A stretch of 57,976 nucleotides of DNA from Bacteroidota bacterium (GTDB lineage: Bacteria > Bacteroidota > Bacteroidia > B-17B0 > Aurantibacillaceae), in assembly GCA_025363015.1 (NCBI GenBank), contig JANYEQ010000073.1, positions 1-57,976 of the forward strand, written 5' to 3'. Each line of letters starts with the position of its first letter. Positions within the stretch are counted from its first letter, which is position 1. The position numbers and the translations under genes were made by a program. Below, in pieces: positions 9,062 to 18,435 of this stretch. The notes beneath the pieces are model-generated. The model was not told the DNA's origin. It made no database searches and was given only the letters and a program-made list of their open reading frames with translations.

Positions 9062-9907
9062 CTAAAAAGTACTGTTTATTATAATTTTTACAGTTTTTTG
9101 CGTAGAGCCATTTTGTATTTTAACAAAATAAATTCCGGCATGCATATCCGAAACATTAAAGTTTAATTTTTCAGCATCTACTAAGGTTTTAGTACTTAAG
9201 TTTTTAATTAATTTACCATCAATAGAATATAAGTTAAATGAATAGGCTGTTGCCAATGGGTTTTTTACTAAAAAACTAATTGTATTATTGGTTGGGTTAG
9301 CCGAAATTAATTCTATTTCAGAATTAATTAAGTTGTTTAATTTATTAATTGCCGTAACACTACTTGGTTTCATTATCCAATTGGTAATAGCAGTATCCAT
9401 TGGACTAACGGTAGATGGGTGGTAAGCTACCCATTGACCTGATTCGTTAATTAAAAATTTATTAAAATTCCAACCTACATTTGCATTAGACACGCCATTT
9501 AACTGTATGTGTTGTAACCACTTATATACTGGTGCTGTATCGCCCGCAACAATAGCAATTTTGCGCATCATTTTAAAAGTAACACCATAATTGGTAGTAC
9601 AAAAACTGTTTATGGCAGAATCTTTAGCGGGCTCTTGTCCCCCAAAATCGTTACACGGAAAACCTAATATTTCAAAGTTATATTGATGGTAATTTTGATA
9701 AAGCTGTTGCAAACTGCTATATTGAGGGGTATAACCACAGTAACTAGCCGTGTTTACAATTAATATTTTTTTGCCGAAAAAAGCATTAAAATTAAATACG
9801 CTTGAATCAATAGCTAAAGCGGTATAGGTATGTAAGGATGTTTGTGCTTTTGATGAACTTAAATTAAGTATTAGCGCTAAACAAAAAAAAGGTATAATTT
9901 TTTTCAT
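9062..9907 (-). CDS. Secreted glutathione peroxidase-like protein with T9SS type A sorting domain
   Basis: The protein has 281 residues. After a signal peptide (ending SSSKA, then Q) lies a glutathione peroxidase domain (about 25-175). It has peroxidatic Cys57 in NTASYCGYTPQY, Gln91 in FGGQEP, resolving-type Cys103 in SFCTTNYGVTF and the Trp146-Asn147 pair in GWNFNKF. The Cys57-Cys103 spacing of 46 equals that of thioredoxin-dependent Gpx enzymes, so it is probably a thiol peroxidase using a thioredoxin-like donor. The last 80 residues form a Por/T9SS type A sorting module (ISANPTNNTISF, YSIDGKLI, GIYFVKIQNG). This predicts export across the outer membrane and attachment or release outside the cell, which is unusual for this enzyme. 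Confidence 0.88.
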   Translation of the reverse strand: MKKIIPFFCLALILNLSSSKAQTSLHTYTALAIDSSVFNFNAFFGKKILIVNTASYCGYTPQYSSLQQLYQNYHQYNFEILGFPCNDFGGQEPAKDSAINSFCTTNYGVTFKMMRKIAIVAGDTAPVYKWLQHIQLNGVSNANVGWNFNKFLINESGQWVAYHPSTVSPMDTAITNWIMKPSSVTAINKLNNLINSEIELISANPTNNTISFLVKNPLATAYSFNLYSIDGKLIKNLSTKTLVDAEKLNFNVSDMHAGIYFVKIQNGSTQKTVKIIINSTF

Positions 9908-9967
9908 CTTAATTATTTTTAAGTATTGAATATACGAATAAAATAAGGTAAGAGTTTTATAAAATGC

Positions 9968-10948
9968 TTAAAACTTAGCCAATTCAGCTTTTAAATAATC
10001 TATTACGTTTACTTCAACCGGGTCTATGCCTCTACTATCTGCAATATAGCAGCTAATCCAATCGCCTATATTTATTAAATATAAAAATTGTTCTAATTTA
10101 CTGTTGCCTTTTGCAGTAATATCAATTACGGTATTACTATATTTTTCAAAAATAGGTTTACATACTTGGTAGCGTTTTTTTGTACGATCAAAATCAAACG
10201 ACGTATGAAAAGTGACTACTACTAAATTATCGTTTTTGTTTGTCCAACCCACCAGTTCATTGTGATTCATTTCTGGGAATGTATGGTGCCAACACAGTTG
10301 TTTGCTGTTTTCGTTTATTTGTTGGCGAAAACGAACTGCCACACCCTCGCAAGTACCAAGCGAATATATTACTGCCAATTTATTGGTTAATTTTTGCGCT
10401 ATTGTGTGCGCTTCTATCTTAATAATTTCGTTTTGATTTTCTAATAAGGCAATACTTTTTTCAATATCCGTTAATAGTGTAGCTGGTGCAAAGCCTTTAG
10501 TAACTAGTATTTGTATTAGTTGTATTAATGAGTAACCAATACAAGAGCGGGGTGGGTTACCACCAGGAATTTCTATAAAATCAAACTGGTGTTGCTTAGC
10601 TAATTGTAGTACTTTACCACCACTAGTAACACAAGCAACTTGCGCTTTTTTAGCAATAGCTTGCTGCATAGCGCTAAGTGTTTCTTCGGTATTGCCCGAA
10701 TAACTTGATATAATGACTAAGGTGTTTTTGTTTACAAATGCAGGTAAAAAATAATCTTTGTTAATGGTAATTGGTACAGGGCAAGTATCAGAAATTAATT
10801 CTTGTAAAATTGTGCCACCAATACCCGAACCGCCAAGCCCCGTTACTACTATATTTAAAACATTTTGAGCTTGGCTAACAATAGCTCTATCAGCAATTTG
10901 TTTAGCTTCTTTTAATTGGCTAGTAAAGTTTTGAACTAAGTTTTTCAT
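9968..10948 (-). CDS. Bifunctional phosphoglucose/phosphomannose isomerase
   Basis: This 326-residue SIS-domain enzyme interconverts glucose-6-phosphate, fructose-6-phosphate and mannose-6-phosphate. It resembles the short bifunctional PGI/PMI family rather than classical PGI. Visible signatures are GLGGSGIGGTILQEL (about 37-51), ISSYSGNTEETLSAM (about 79-93), CVTSGGKV, IPGGNPPRSCIGYSL and, toward the C-terminus, FPEMNHNELVGW with the catalytic-type Glu and His. The start codon is 8 bases downstream of the stop of the secreted protein gene at 10957, so the two are probably in one transcript. It could feed glycolysis and also supply mannose for surface polysaccharide. Confidence 0.9.
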   Translation of the reverse strand: MKNLVQNFTSQLKEAKQIADRAIVSQAQNVLNIVVTGLGGSGIGGTILQELISDTCPVPITINKDYFLPAFVNKNTLVIISSYSGNTEETLSAMQQAIAKKAQVACVTSGGKVLQLAKQHQFDFIEIPGGNPPRSCIGYSLIQLIQILVTKGFAPATLLTDIEKSIALLENQNEIIKIEAHTIAQKLTNKLAVIYSLGTCEGVAVRFRQQINENSKQLCWHHTFPEMNHNELVGWTNKNDNLVVVTFHTSFDFDRTKKRYQVCKPIFEKYSNTVIDITAKGNSKLEQFLYLINIGDWISCYIADSRGIDPVEVNVIDYLKAELAKF

Positions 10949-10956
10949 TTATACTT

Positions 10957-11601
10957 TTATTTTTCGCTATCATTAGCGGTTTGTAAACCTAGTTGCGGAT
11001 TTTGTGGGTCAAAATTTAATTCGTAAAACGTTGAGCCTCGGTGATAATCAATTTTTAAAATACTACTTTTATCCCAATCTAAAATGGGTGCTTTGGTCAT
11101 ATTAGTAATAGTTTTTAAGCAAGAATTAATGCTTTTATGTTTCCATTTTGCTTGATTGGTTTTTGTATTCCAACGCACAAACGATAGTTTGGTTTCTTTA
11201 CCAGCATTGCAAACGCCACCATCTGATTTGGATTTACTAAACGCATCAACATAAATTAAAACATAATTGGTATCGCCTTTTTGTTGTTCAAATAAAATTT
11301 TTGTTACCTCGGGGTCTTTACACAATGAATCGTTAAAACAGGTATAAAGTATGGTATCTTTTGTTACTAAATTATAACACAATTGAAATTTATCTTTATC
11401 TGTTTTTGGACGTTTTGTATAAATAAAAAATGCATGTGGCACTTTTACCTCTACATACCCTGGGTTAGCCAATTTAGTGCTTGCTGCAGCAATAGAATCG
11501 GCTTTTAACTTCTTCTTATCCACTTTTTTAGCTGTGGTTTTAGTTTGTGCATTTGCAAAAGATGTAATTAAAACTACAATTATTAATAAATGTTTTAACA
11601 T
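10957..11601 (-). CDS. Unknown secreted protein
   Basis: No family is recognised. The 214-residue product has a signal peptide (MLKHLLIIVVLITSFANA, then Q), then a Lys-rich linker (about 20-45), then a domain with five Cys residues (LCYNLV, YTCFNDSLC, GGVCNAG, NSCLKT). The Cys spacing suggests periplasmic disulfides. It ends in an acidic tail. It lies directly upstream of the PGI/PMI gene, separated by 8 bases, but nothing links the functions. The coding assignment rests on length, signal peptide and codon usage like its neighbours. Confidence 0.7.
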   Translation of the reverse strand: MLKHLLIIVVLITSFANAQTKTTAKKVDKKKLKADSIAAASTKLANPGYVEVKVPHAFFIYTKRPKTDKDKFQLCYNLVTKDTILYTCFNDSLCKDPEVTKILFEQQKGDTNYVLIYVDAFSKSKSDGGVCNAGKETKLSFVRWNTKTNQAKWKHKSINSCLKTITNMTKAPILDWDKSSILKIDYHRGSTFYELNFDPQNPQLGLQTANDSEK

Positions 11602-11863
11602 AATTTTTAAGGGTTATTTTTGTAAAGTTATATATTTTATATCAGAATATTTACAATTTTTTTGGACAATAATTACTTTTTTTGGCAGAGTAATATTTTT
11701 TACTGTAAAATTATGTGTATACTTTCTACTATTTTTATGTTTTATTTTTAAACTGTGTAAAAACGTTTTAAAATGGTTATTAATAGCTTTGAAAAAAAAC
11801 TAAACCAAATTATTCACAATTAAAAAATATCTCCATTTAAAAGAATTATTTTTTGAAAAATTT

Positions 11864-14296
11864 TTAATCATTCGAAAATTTATTCTCCAATAATTCTTCT
11901 TTAAACTTAATTCCAAACGCATATGCAAAAGTTATTAAAACAGCACGTGTATCTATTTTAAATGTACGGCTGTAATTAAAGTCTGAGGCATGCGCTGTTA
12001 AACCGCTTTTTTGCGTATTAAAAACATCTGTTACTACCAAGCCAAAAGCGCCTTTTCCTTTTATTATTTTTTGCTGAAAGCCCAAATCGACATTATACAC
12101 CGCAATTCGCTGCCCCTGCGGTGTGGCGGTTGGCGAATTATAATTACTAATTACCTGTAGTTTACTACCTTTCCACAAAGTAAAATTATTTATAAGTTTT
12201 CCGTACCAACTCAATACATTATTTGCCACATCGGCGCTTATATTACTGCCACTTATATTTTGCTGAAAAATAGAAACGCTCGTATTTAAACTCCAAAATT
12301 TAGTGGGATATAAGGACACAATCGCTTCAGTACCATAAGTTGTTGCGTTGCCAAAATTAGTAGGCTGTGTTAGCGCTACGCCGTTATTTAATAATAAAAT
12401 ATAAGGGCGAATGATATTTGTAGAATAACGATAAAATACATTTGCTGTTAATGATATTTTTTTCCATTCTTTATTATAACCTGCTTCCAAAGCATTTATT
12501 AATTCAGGTTTTAAATAAGGATTGCCACCGTGTTGATTAAGCGAGTCGGTAATATCCACAAAAGGGTTTAATTGCCCTAAGCCCGGGCGGTTTATTCTAC
12601 GGCTAAAACTTAATTTTATAAAATCCGATTGGGTTAAATAATAAGCAATATTTGCTGTTGGAAAAAAATTAAAATAATCACGTTTAATGGTTGTGTTTGT
12701 GGTAACAACGTTTCCAACATTATATACTTGTTCCACTCTTAAGCCAACATCATAAGTCAGTTTAATACTGTCTTTGCTGCCAATGTAACTCTTGTATTGC
12801 AAATATGCAGCGTGAACCTGTTCGCTGAAATTAAAAATATTACTGGCTTTTGGATTAATAAGAAATTCGTTGTTTTGAAAATATTTACTTTTAAAATCCG
12901 CATTTGTAAAGCGGGTTATGGCTTTATAGCCTGTTTCTAATGTTCCTTTTTTTGCTATTGGTTGAGCATAATCTATTTTAAAATTGCTAACGTTCGAGTT
13001 TTGATCATTACTGGTTTGTTGTAAAAAATTTAAACCAATAATTATGTCATTTGCATCTAAAGAGTGTGTTGTAATATTTGTATTTTCAGTTTCGTAATTA
13101 ATTGATGAGCTTGCATTTATTGCTAATTTTTGTCGTTTATCATTAAATTTTTTAATGTAGGAAAAAGCAAACTCGGCCACTTTTTCTCTGCCTAATTCAA
13201 TGGAGTTGCGTGAGTTTTTTGTATTAAAACTATCACTTTGTGTTTTAAATAACGATGCTAAAGCTTCGTTATTGTCTTGTTCATCCATATTTCCGAGTGC
13301 TTCAAAATGAAAACTGTTTTTAGAATTCGGATTAAAATCAACATTAAATTTCAGGTTCTGTGTTTGTTCATAACGGTTGTCGTTTCTGTTCTGTGATAAA
13401 TAGTATTCACCAGGTAAATAAAAATTGGTGCGATAGGCATCTGCTTTTCGTGTACGATTTGCAAAGCGGTTATCGTAAGTCAACCCAAAATTAAATTTAC
13501 CTGTTTGATGATTTATGCTAAACGAACTGTTTAACCTTCCTTTGGCACCATAACCTGCACCTAAAGCCACAGAGCCATTTGTGCCTTTTGCATTATTTTT
13601 TTTAAGCGTAATATTAATTATTCCGCCTTCTGCATCCGCATCATATTGCGCCGATGGATTATTAATAATTTCAATGCTTTCAATGCTGCTTGCAGGAATT
13701 CTATCCGTAGAACCTAAACTTGAATTTCGACCGTTTATTAAAATCAAAGGGCTTTTGCCTCTAATTGTAATTCCTCCTTCGGCATCTACTACTACGGTTG
13801 GGGTATTGCGAAGTAAATCTGTTGCCGTGCCACCCGCCTGTGTAATATTATCTTTTGCATTAATAATAAATCCTTGCGGTGTTTTTTTAATTAATTGTTT
13901 TTGTGTAACAACATCTACAGCTTGTAAAATTTTACTATCACGTTGTATTTGAATAGTTGCTAAGTCAATACTTGAATTCGCAGAATCTAAACTCACATTC
14001 ATTCTCACAGGCCGGTAACCAATAATTTGTATTTTAAGAATGTAATTATTGGAAGGTAAATTTGAACTGATGGAAAAATTGCCTAAACTATCGGTAACAG
14101 TATTTTTAATTAATTTGAGGCTGTCTTTTGACGATGTTAAGATAACATTTGCAAACTCAACAGGCATGGTATTTTCCAACAGTTGACCTCTAATGCTAAC
14201 TAAATTCTGCGCACTATTTTTTGTAAACAGAACAACAAAAATTAATAATAGAATTTTTGTTGTTTTATAATTTGAAATATGATTTAAATTCTGCAA
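11864..14296 (-). CDS. Outer-membrane beta-barrel receptor (TonB-dependent-receptor-like, OMP_b-brl_3 type)
   Basis: The protein has 810 residues. A basic N-terminus and hydrophobic stretch (ILLLIFVVLFTKNSA) form the signal peptide. A CarboxypepD_reg-like module follows (about 32-115: IRGQLLENTMPVEFANVIL). A plug-like domain comes next (about 125-235: TPQGFIINAKDNITQ, DLLRNTPTVVVDAEGG, IRGKSPLILINGR, IEIINNPSAQYDADAEGGIINI). The rest is an outer-membrane barrel. The DAEGGIINI plug end and SFSRRINRPGLGQLNPF barrel motif are typical of the OMP_b-brl_3 subgroup. The ligand is unknown and there is no SusD neighbour. It probably forms a monocistronic unit, because leuS ends 15 bases further on with its own strong coding boundaries. 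Confidence 0.88.
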   Translation of the reverse strand: MQNLNHISNYKTTKILLLIFVVLFTKNSAQNLVSIRGQLLENTMPVEFANVILTSSKDSLKLIKNTVTDSLGNFSISSNLPSNNYILKIQIIGYRPVRMNVSLDSANSSIDLATIQIQRDSKILQAVDVVTQKQLIKKTPQGFIINAKDNITQAGGTATDLLRNTPTVVVDAEGGITIRGKSPLILINGRNSSLGSTDRIPASSIESIEIINNPSAQYDADAEGGIINITLKKNNAKGTNGSVALGAGYGAKGRLNSSFSINHQTGKFNFGLTYDNRFANRTRKADAYRTNFYLPGEYYLSQNRNDNRYEQTQNLKFNVDFNPNSKNSFHFEALGNMDEQDNNEALASLFKTQSDSFNTKNSRNSIELGREKVAEFAFSYIKKFNDKRQKLAINASSSINYETENTNITTHSLDANDIIIGLNFLQQTSNDQNSNVSNFKIDYAQPIAKKGTLETGYKAITRFTNADFKSKYFQNNEFLINPKASNIFNFSEQVHAAYLQYKSYIGSKDSIKLTYDVGLRVEQVYNVGNVVTTNTTIKRDYFNFFPTANIAYYLTQSDFIKLSFSRRINRPGLGQLNPFVDITDSLNQHGGNPYLKPELINALEAGYNKEWKKISLTANVFYRYSTNIIRPYILLLNNGVALTQPTNFGNATTYGTEAIVSLYPTKFWSLNTSVSIFQQNISGSNISADVANNVLSWYGKLINNFTLWKGSKLQVISNYNSPTATPQGQRIAVYNVDLGFQQKIIKGKGAFGLVVTDVFNTQKSGLTAHASDFNYSRTFKIDTRAVLITFAYAFGIKFKEELLENKFSND

Positions 14297-14310
14297 ACAA
14301 TATTTCTATA

Positions 14311-17300
14311 TTACACCACAATATTCACAATTTTCTTTGGAACAATAATTACTTTTTTAGGCGTTTTACCTTCTAAGTATTTTTGAACGTCTTCGCGTGC
14401 CATTACTTCCTGTTCAATCTGCTGAATAGTATGAGTAGCCGGAAATTCTAACTGCAAACGTGTTTTACCGTTAAACGAAATGGGGTAATTAAAAGTATCA
14501 TCTAACAAATAACTTTCATTACACATCGGAAAGTCTGAAAAGGCAATGCTTTCTGTATGCCCGAGTAAGCTCCAAAGTTCTTCGGTAATGTGCGGTGCAT
14601 AAGGCGATATTAAAATCAATAATGGCTCTAAAATAGCACGCTTGTTGCATTTTAGGTCGGTTAATTCGTTTACACAAATCATAAAATTACTAACGGAAGT
14701 GTTGAACGAGAAGCGCTCAATGTCTTCTGTAATTTTTTTAATAGTTTTGTGTAAAGTTTTTAATTCTGCTTTTGTAGGTTCTGTATCTGTCACGCTGAGC
14801 GGAGTCGAAGCGTCTACACTAGTAGGATAAAATAAACGCCACAATTTTTTTAAGAAACCGCTCACACCTGTAATGCCATTGGTATTCCACGGTTTGCTTT
14901 GCTCTAAGGGACCTAAAAACATTTCGTACAAACGCAAGGTATCTGCACCAAATTTTTCGCAAATATCGTCAGGAGAAACAACATTGTATTTGGATTTGGA
15001 CATTTTTTCTATCTCATGCCCACAAATATATTGTTCATTTTCAAATACAAATTCTGCATCTCTATATTCCTCTCTCCAATTTCTGAATTTTTCAATATTA
15101 AGAATATCATTTTCAACTATATTGACATCAACGTTTATAGGGGTAAAACTGATTGATGTTGTTCTATCAATAATAAAATTCTTAGGCCCTGGTAAAGTTT
15201 TTTCTAATTTGGAGTTAAAATCTTTAAGAAAATCTTCGTCAACATTCGTTGATTTTGTTGCAAGATTTTTTGATACAAAAAGTGGTTTAATACGAGCTCC
15301 AGAATCTGATTTCAAATCATATCTATAAACAAAATTACTTCTTCCCTGTATCATCCCTTGGTTAATCAACTTCTTGGCTGGTTCTTCAATATTAATATAA
15401 CCAAGGTCTTTTAAAAATTTTGTCCAAAAGCGTACATACAACAAATGCCCGGTGGCATGTTCGCTGCCGCCAATGTATAAGTCAACTTGTTGCCAGTAAT
15501 CAGTTAGTTTCTTGTCTGCAAATTGCAAACCATTATGAGCATCCATGTAACGTAAAAAGTACCAGCTGCTGCCAGCCCAACCCGGCATAGTACTTAGTTC
15601 ATATTCGTATTCCTCCTCCGTTGCTTTTGCGCCACCTCCTCCAAAGGAGGATAAAGGGCGGTATCTCCAATCTTTAGCACGTGCTAAAGGTGGTTCGCCA
15701 TCTTCGGTGGGTAAATATTTATCTACTTCGGGTAATATTAAAGGCAGTTCGTTTTCGGGTAATGCATAAGGAATTCCATTTTTATAATAAATGGGAATAG
15801 GCTCACCCCAATAACGTTGGCGACCAAACACGGCATCGCGTAAACGGTAATTTGTTTTGCCTTTGCCAATATTTTTTTTCTCAATTTCTGCAATTGCCTG
15901 TTTAATGGCCGCTTTTACATCTAAGCCATTTAAAAAGTCGGAGTTAATTAATTTTCCTTCTTTAGCGTCATAAGCCGCCTCGACTTCCGTTTCGACTTCG
16001 CTCAACATCCGTTCCGATTTAACTACTTGTAAAATAGGTAAACCAAAGTGTTTTGCGAATTTAAAATCACGCTCATCATGCGCAGGCACTGCCATTACCG
16101 CGCCTGTGCCGTAACCTGCCAATACATAATCTCCTACCCAAATAGGAATTTGTTTTCCGGTAAACGGATGTAAAACATAAGAACCGGTGAATACACCGCT
16201 TACTTTATCAACCTCAGCTTGGCGTTCGCGTTCGCTACGGTTTTTAGAAACAGTTACATATTCTTCTACAGCATTTTTATTTTCGGCTGTTGTTAATGAT
16301 GAAACAAGATTATGTTCCGGTGCAAGCGTTACAAAGGATACTCCAAATACTGTATCAGGACGAGTGGTGAAGACTTCTAAAAAAATTGACGATTGATGAT
16401 TGATGATTGGCAATTGTTGTACTTTGAATTTTAGTGATGTTCCTTCGCTTTTTCCAATCCAATTGCGTTGACTTTCTTTTAAACTTTCGGTCCAATCTAA
16501 GGTATCTAATCCATCCAATAAACGTTGAGCGTAAGCGGTAATGCGCATGCTCCATTGTTTCATTAATTTACGTTCAACGGGATGTCCGCCACGTTCGCTT
16601 ACGCCATCTTTTACCTCATCGTTGGCAAGTACAGTTCCTAAAGCGGGGCACCAGTTAACATAGGCTTCGCCCAAATAAGCCAAACGGTAATTCATTAAAA
16701 TATCCGATTGTTGTTTTTCGGTAAATGCTTTCCAATCTGCCGTCGAAAATTGTTTTGTATCATCATCGCAAACAGCGTTTACATTTGTATTTCCGTTTGC
16801 TTCGAATTCTTTTATTAAAGAAGAAATATCTTCTGCTTTATCTGAATTTTTATTGTACCACGAATTAAATATTTGAATAAAAATCCATTGTGTCCATTTA
16901 TAATATTCAGGGTCTGATGTCCGTACTTCTCTATCCCAATCAAAACTAAAACCAATTTTATCCATTTGTTGGCGGTAACGTGCAATGTTTTCTTCGGTAG
17001 TAATTTTTGGATGTTGCCCTGTTTGTATGGCATATTGTTCGGCTGGTAAACCAAAACTATCATAACCCATAGGGTGCAATACATTAAAGCCTTTGTGGCG
17101 TTTGTAGCGGGCGATAATATCGCTGGCAATGTAGCCTAAGGGATGCCCCACATGTAAACCCGCCCCGCTGGGGTAAGGGAACATATCTAATACATAATAT
17201 TTTGGTTTAGGTTGCCCTTCGACTTCGCTCAGGGTACCGTCGGAAGCCTTAAATGTTTTATGAGCAGCCCAGTTTGCTTGCCATTTTTTTTCTATTTCGG

Positions 17301-17316
17301 TAAAATTGTAGTCCAT
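14311..17316 (-). CDS. leuS: Leucyl-tRNA synthetase with five in-frame repeat insertions
   Basis: LeuRS charges tRNA-Leu. The 1001-residue product has the class I HIGH-type motif [10 protein letters not shown] (about 53-62), the CP1 editing domain ([27 protein letters not shown]), [12 protein letters not shown], and KMSKS in [13 protein letters not shown]. All catalytic motifs look intact. Against the generic family pattern, five stretches look inserted: about residues 25-36 (LSEVEG), 299-312 (INHQSS), 433-447 (LSEVETEVE), 552-572 (SSFGGGG) and 829-842 (STPLSV). Each coincides with a DNA repeat listed separately. The insertions keep frame and lie in what should be surface loops or linkers. 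The ATG at 17316 matches the usual MDYNF N-terminus. Confidence 0.96.
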   Translation of the reverse strand: MDYNFTEIEKKWQANWAAHKTFKASDGTLSEVEGQPKPKYYVLDMFPYPSGAGLHVGHPLGYIASDIIARYKRHKGFNVLHPMGYDSFGLPAEQYAIQTGQHPKITTEENIARYRQQMDKIGFSFDWDREVRTSDPEYYKWTQWIFIQIFNSWYNKNSDKAEDISSLIKEFEANGNTNVNAVCDDDTKQFSTADWKAFTEKQQSDILMNYRLAYLGEAYVNWCPALGTVLANDEVKDGVSERGGHPVERKLMKQWSMRITAYAQRLLDGLDTLDWTESLKESQRNWIGKSEGTSLKFKVQQLPIINHQSSIFLEVFTTRPDTVFGVSFVTLAPEHNLVSSLTTAENKNAVEEYVTVSKNRSERERQAEVDKVSGVFTGSYVLHPFTGKQIPIWVGDYVLAGYGTGAVMAVPAHDERDFKFAKHFGLPILQVVKSERMLSEVETEVEAAYDAKEGKLINSDFLNGLDVKAAIKQAIAEIEKKNIGKGKTNYRLRDAVFGRQRYWGEPIPIYYKNGIPYALPENELPLILPEVDKYLPTEDGEPPLARAKDWRYRPLSSFGGGGAKATEEEYEYELSTMPGWAGSSWYFLRYMDAHNGLQFADKKLTDYWQQVDLYIGGSEHATGHLLYVRFWTKFLKDLGYINIEEPAKKLINQGMIQGRSNFVYRYDLKSDSGARIKPLFVSKNLATKSTNVDEDFLKDFNSKLEKTLPGPKNFIIDRTTSISFTPINVDVNIVENDILNIEKFRNWREEYRDAEFVFENEQYICGHEIEKMSKSKYNVVSPDDICEKFGADTLRLYEMFLGPLEQSKPWNTNGITGVSGFLKKLWRLFYPTSVDASTPLSVTDTEPTKAELKTLHKTIKKITEDIERFSFNTSVSNFMICVNELTDLKCNKRAILEPLLILISPYAPHITEELWSLLGHTESIAFSDFPMCNESYLLDDTFNYPISFNGKTRLQLEFPATHTIQQIEQEVMAREDVQKYLEGKTPKKVIIVPKKIVNIVV
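14787..14809 (-). repeat. Palindromic-family repeat inside leuS (copy 3)
   Basis: On the minus strand this contains TTCGACTCCGCTCA followed by GCGTGACAG. TCCGCTCAGCGTGACAG matches the aroA element at 53424-53440 in 16 of 17 bases. The first 14 bases differ by one from copies 1 and 2 in leuS. It is translated as STPLSVT. Confidence 0.8.
15639..15660 (-). repeat. CCTCC/GGAGG inverted repeat inside leuS
   Basis: The plus strand holds CCTCCTCCAAAGGAGG, a short hairpin with CCTCC/GGAGG arms. It encodes the LSSFGGGG stretch, which is not expected in LeuRS. A similar pyrimidine/purine hairpin occurs in non-coding DNA near 35673. Confidence 0.55.
15991..16004 (+). repeat. Palindromic-family repeat inside leuS (copy 2)
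   Basis: TTCGACTTCGCTCA is identical over 14 bases to copy 1 at 17218-17231 and is translated on the minus strand within [13 protein letters not shown] partial tandem TCGACTTCCG lies immediately before it. Confidence 0.75.
16385..16412 (+). repeat. Heptanucleotide tandem array inside leuS
   Basis: Four consecutive 7-base units read ATTGACG, ATTGATG, ATTGATG and ATTGGCA. The array is translated on the minus strand as the PIINHQSSI stretch just before the conserved FTTRPDT editing motif. Confidence 0.75.
17215..17234 (+). repeat. Palindromic-family repeat inside leuS (copy 1)
   Basis: CCCTTCGACTTCGCTCAGGG has CCCT/AGGG ends and shares 14 bases with copy 2. It is translated as the TLSEVEGQ stretch between the N-terminal helix and the [16 protein letters not shown] region. 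Confidence 0.8.
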
Positions 17317-17368
17317 ATACTTTTGAGCTACAAATATAGAATTTTAGTGGGTTTTGGCAAGGGTAGAT

Positions 17369-18430
17369 TTATACAAGCTTCTTTCTATTAAACCTTAGGG
17401 CTTTTAGCATCCAATTAGGCAAGGGTTTTTCTGCAGGGCGTTTTGTTAAATCTAAATACCAATTTAATTTTTTTAAAATGGGCATTTTTTTTGTTTCTAC
17501 AAATTCTATTAGAGCACCATCGGGGTCTTCAATATAGGTAAAATGGCCTGCTGCTTCGCCCATTTCAAAACCTGCACCACCATCAACAGTAAAAGGATAC
17601 CCTAAGGTTTCGCAATTTTGTTGTAAGGCTTTCATGTTTTTAATATCAAAACATAGATGTATAAAGCCTAAATCGCCCCAAAAACGGTTTTCGAACAGTT
17701 TGCGTGGTGTGTAATTTTTTGCTTCAACCAACTCAATATAACTATTACCAAATAAATTGCTAAAGGGTCCTACACGTTTTGTGCTGTGAGTTAATTTAGC
17801 ACGTTTTACATGAACGCTTCCACCGGGCAAAACGGCTATATCGCTAAAACTATTTTCGGTATTATAAAGTACTTTATCGTAGCCTAAAATTTTAGTATAA
17901 AATTGTATTGATTTTTCAATATTACTCACGCCAATTATCATACCAATTGGGCCACCAGTGGTTTTTAAGCCTTTTCCAAACCAAGTATCGTCTTCTATAA
18001 TTTCGAATAAATTACCAAAAGCATCTTCTATAAAAAAATGTTTTTTACCAATGGGGTTGGTACTAATTTCGCCTAATAATTTTACGTTTTGAGATTTTAA
18101 ATAATTGTAAGATGCCATAACATCTTCGCTTTTTATTTTTGTACAAAACAAGCCTAAATCACCTAATTGGGGTTTAAATGCTGGGGCTTGTGGCGTACGG
18201 CTAGTGTATTGCCAAATTTCGAAACCACCACCACCTTTTAAATTTATTGCTAAAATAGCGTGGCGTTTATGGGGTTTGCCTCCTGTGTAGGGCAGCATTA
18301 AATTAGCTTCGGCTGCTTCTTCAAATATGGGTATATCCATACCAAAATGTTTGTTATACCAATTAAAAGCCTGGTGCACGTTTGCTACACCAATACCTAC
18401 TTGTTGAATGCCAGAAATTATATACTTCAT
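17369..18430 (-). CDS. VOC-superfamily (glyoxalase/dioxygenase fold) protein
   Basis: The 353-residue protein contains two vicinal-oxygen-chelate modules. The first (about 5-145) runs from GIQQVGIGVANVHQAFNWY to HFFIEDAFGNLFEIIE; the second (about 160-320) runs from GMIIGVSNIEKSIQFYTKIL to HFTYIEDPDGALIEFVE. The repeated pattern of an ExDPxG-type strand followed by an E-rich strand is typical of metal-dependent lyases, isomerases and dioxygenases of this fold. Candidate metal ligands are His in FIHLCFDI and Glu in IEFVE. The substrate is unknown. It lies only 5 bases downstream of the rnpA fusion stop, so the two are very likely cotranscribed. Confidence 0.8.
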   Translation of the reverse strand: MKYIISGIQQVGIGVANVHQAFNWYNKHFGMDIPIFEEAAEANLMLPYTGGKPHKRHAILAINLKGGGGFEIWQYTSRTPQAPAFKPQLGDLGLFCTKIKSEDVMASYNYLKSQNVKLLGEISTNPIGKKHFFIEDAFGNLFEIIEDDTWFGKGLKTTGGPIGMIIGVSNIEKSIQFYTKILGYDKVLYNTENSFSDIAVLPGGSVHVKRAKLTHSTKRVGPFSNLFGNSYIELVEAKNYTPRKLFENRFWGDLGFIHLCFDIKNMKALQQNCETLGYPFTVDGGAGFEMGEAAGHFTYIEDPDGALIEFVETKKMPILKKLNWYLDLTKRPAEKPLPNWMLKALRFNRKKLV

Positions 18431-18435
18431 AAAAT

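Noticed and set aside
11477-11803. A plus-strand membrane-like protein of 108 residues
   Set aside because: Its first part lies opposite the coding sequence of the gene at 10957-11601 and the rest is Phe/Ile/Leu-rich because the DNA is AT-rich; no start signal or family pattern.
14641-15328. Plus-strand frames over leuS
   Set aside because: LeuRS motifs on the minus strand run through this region; the opposite frames have no family resemblance.
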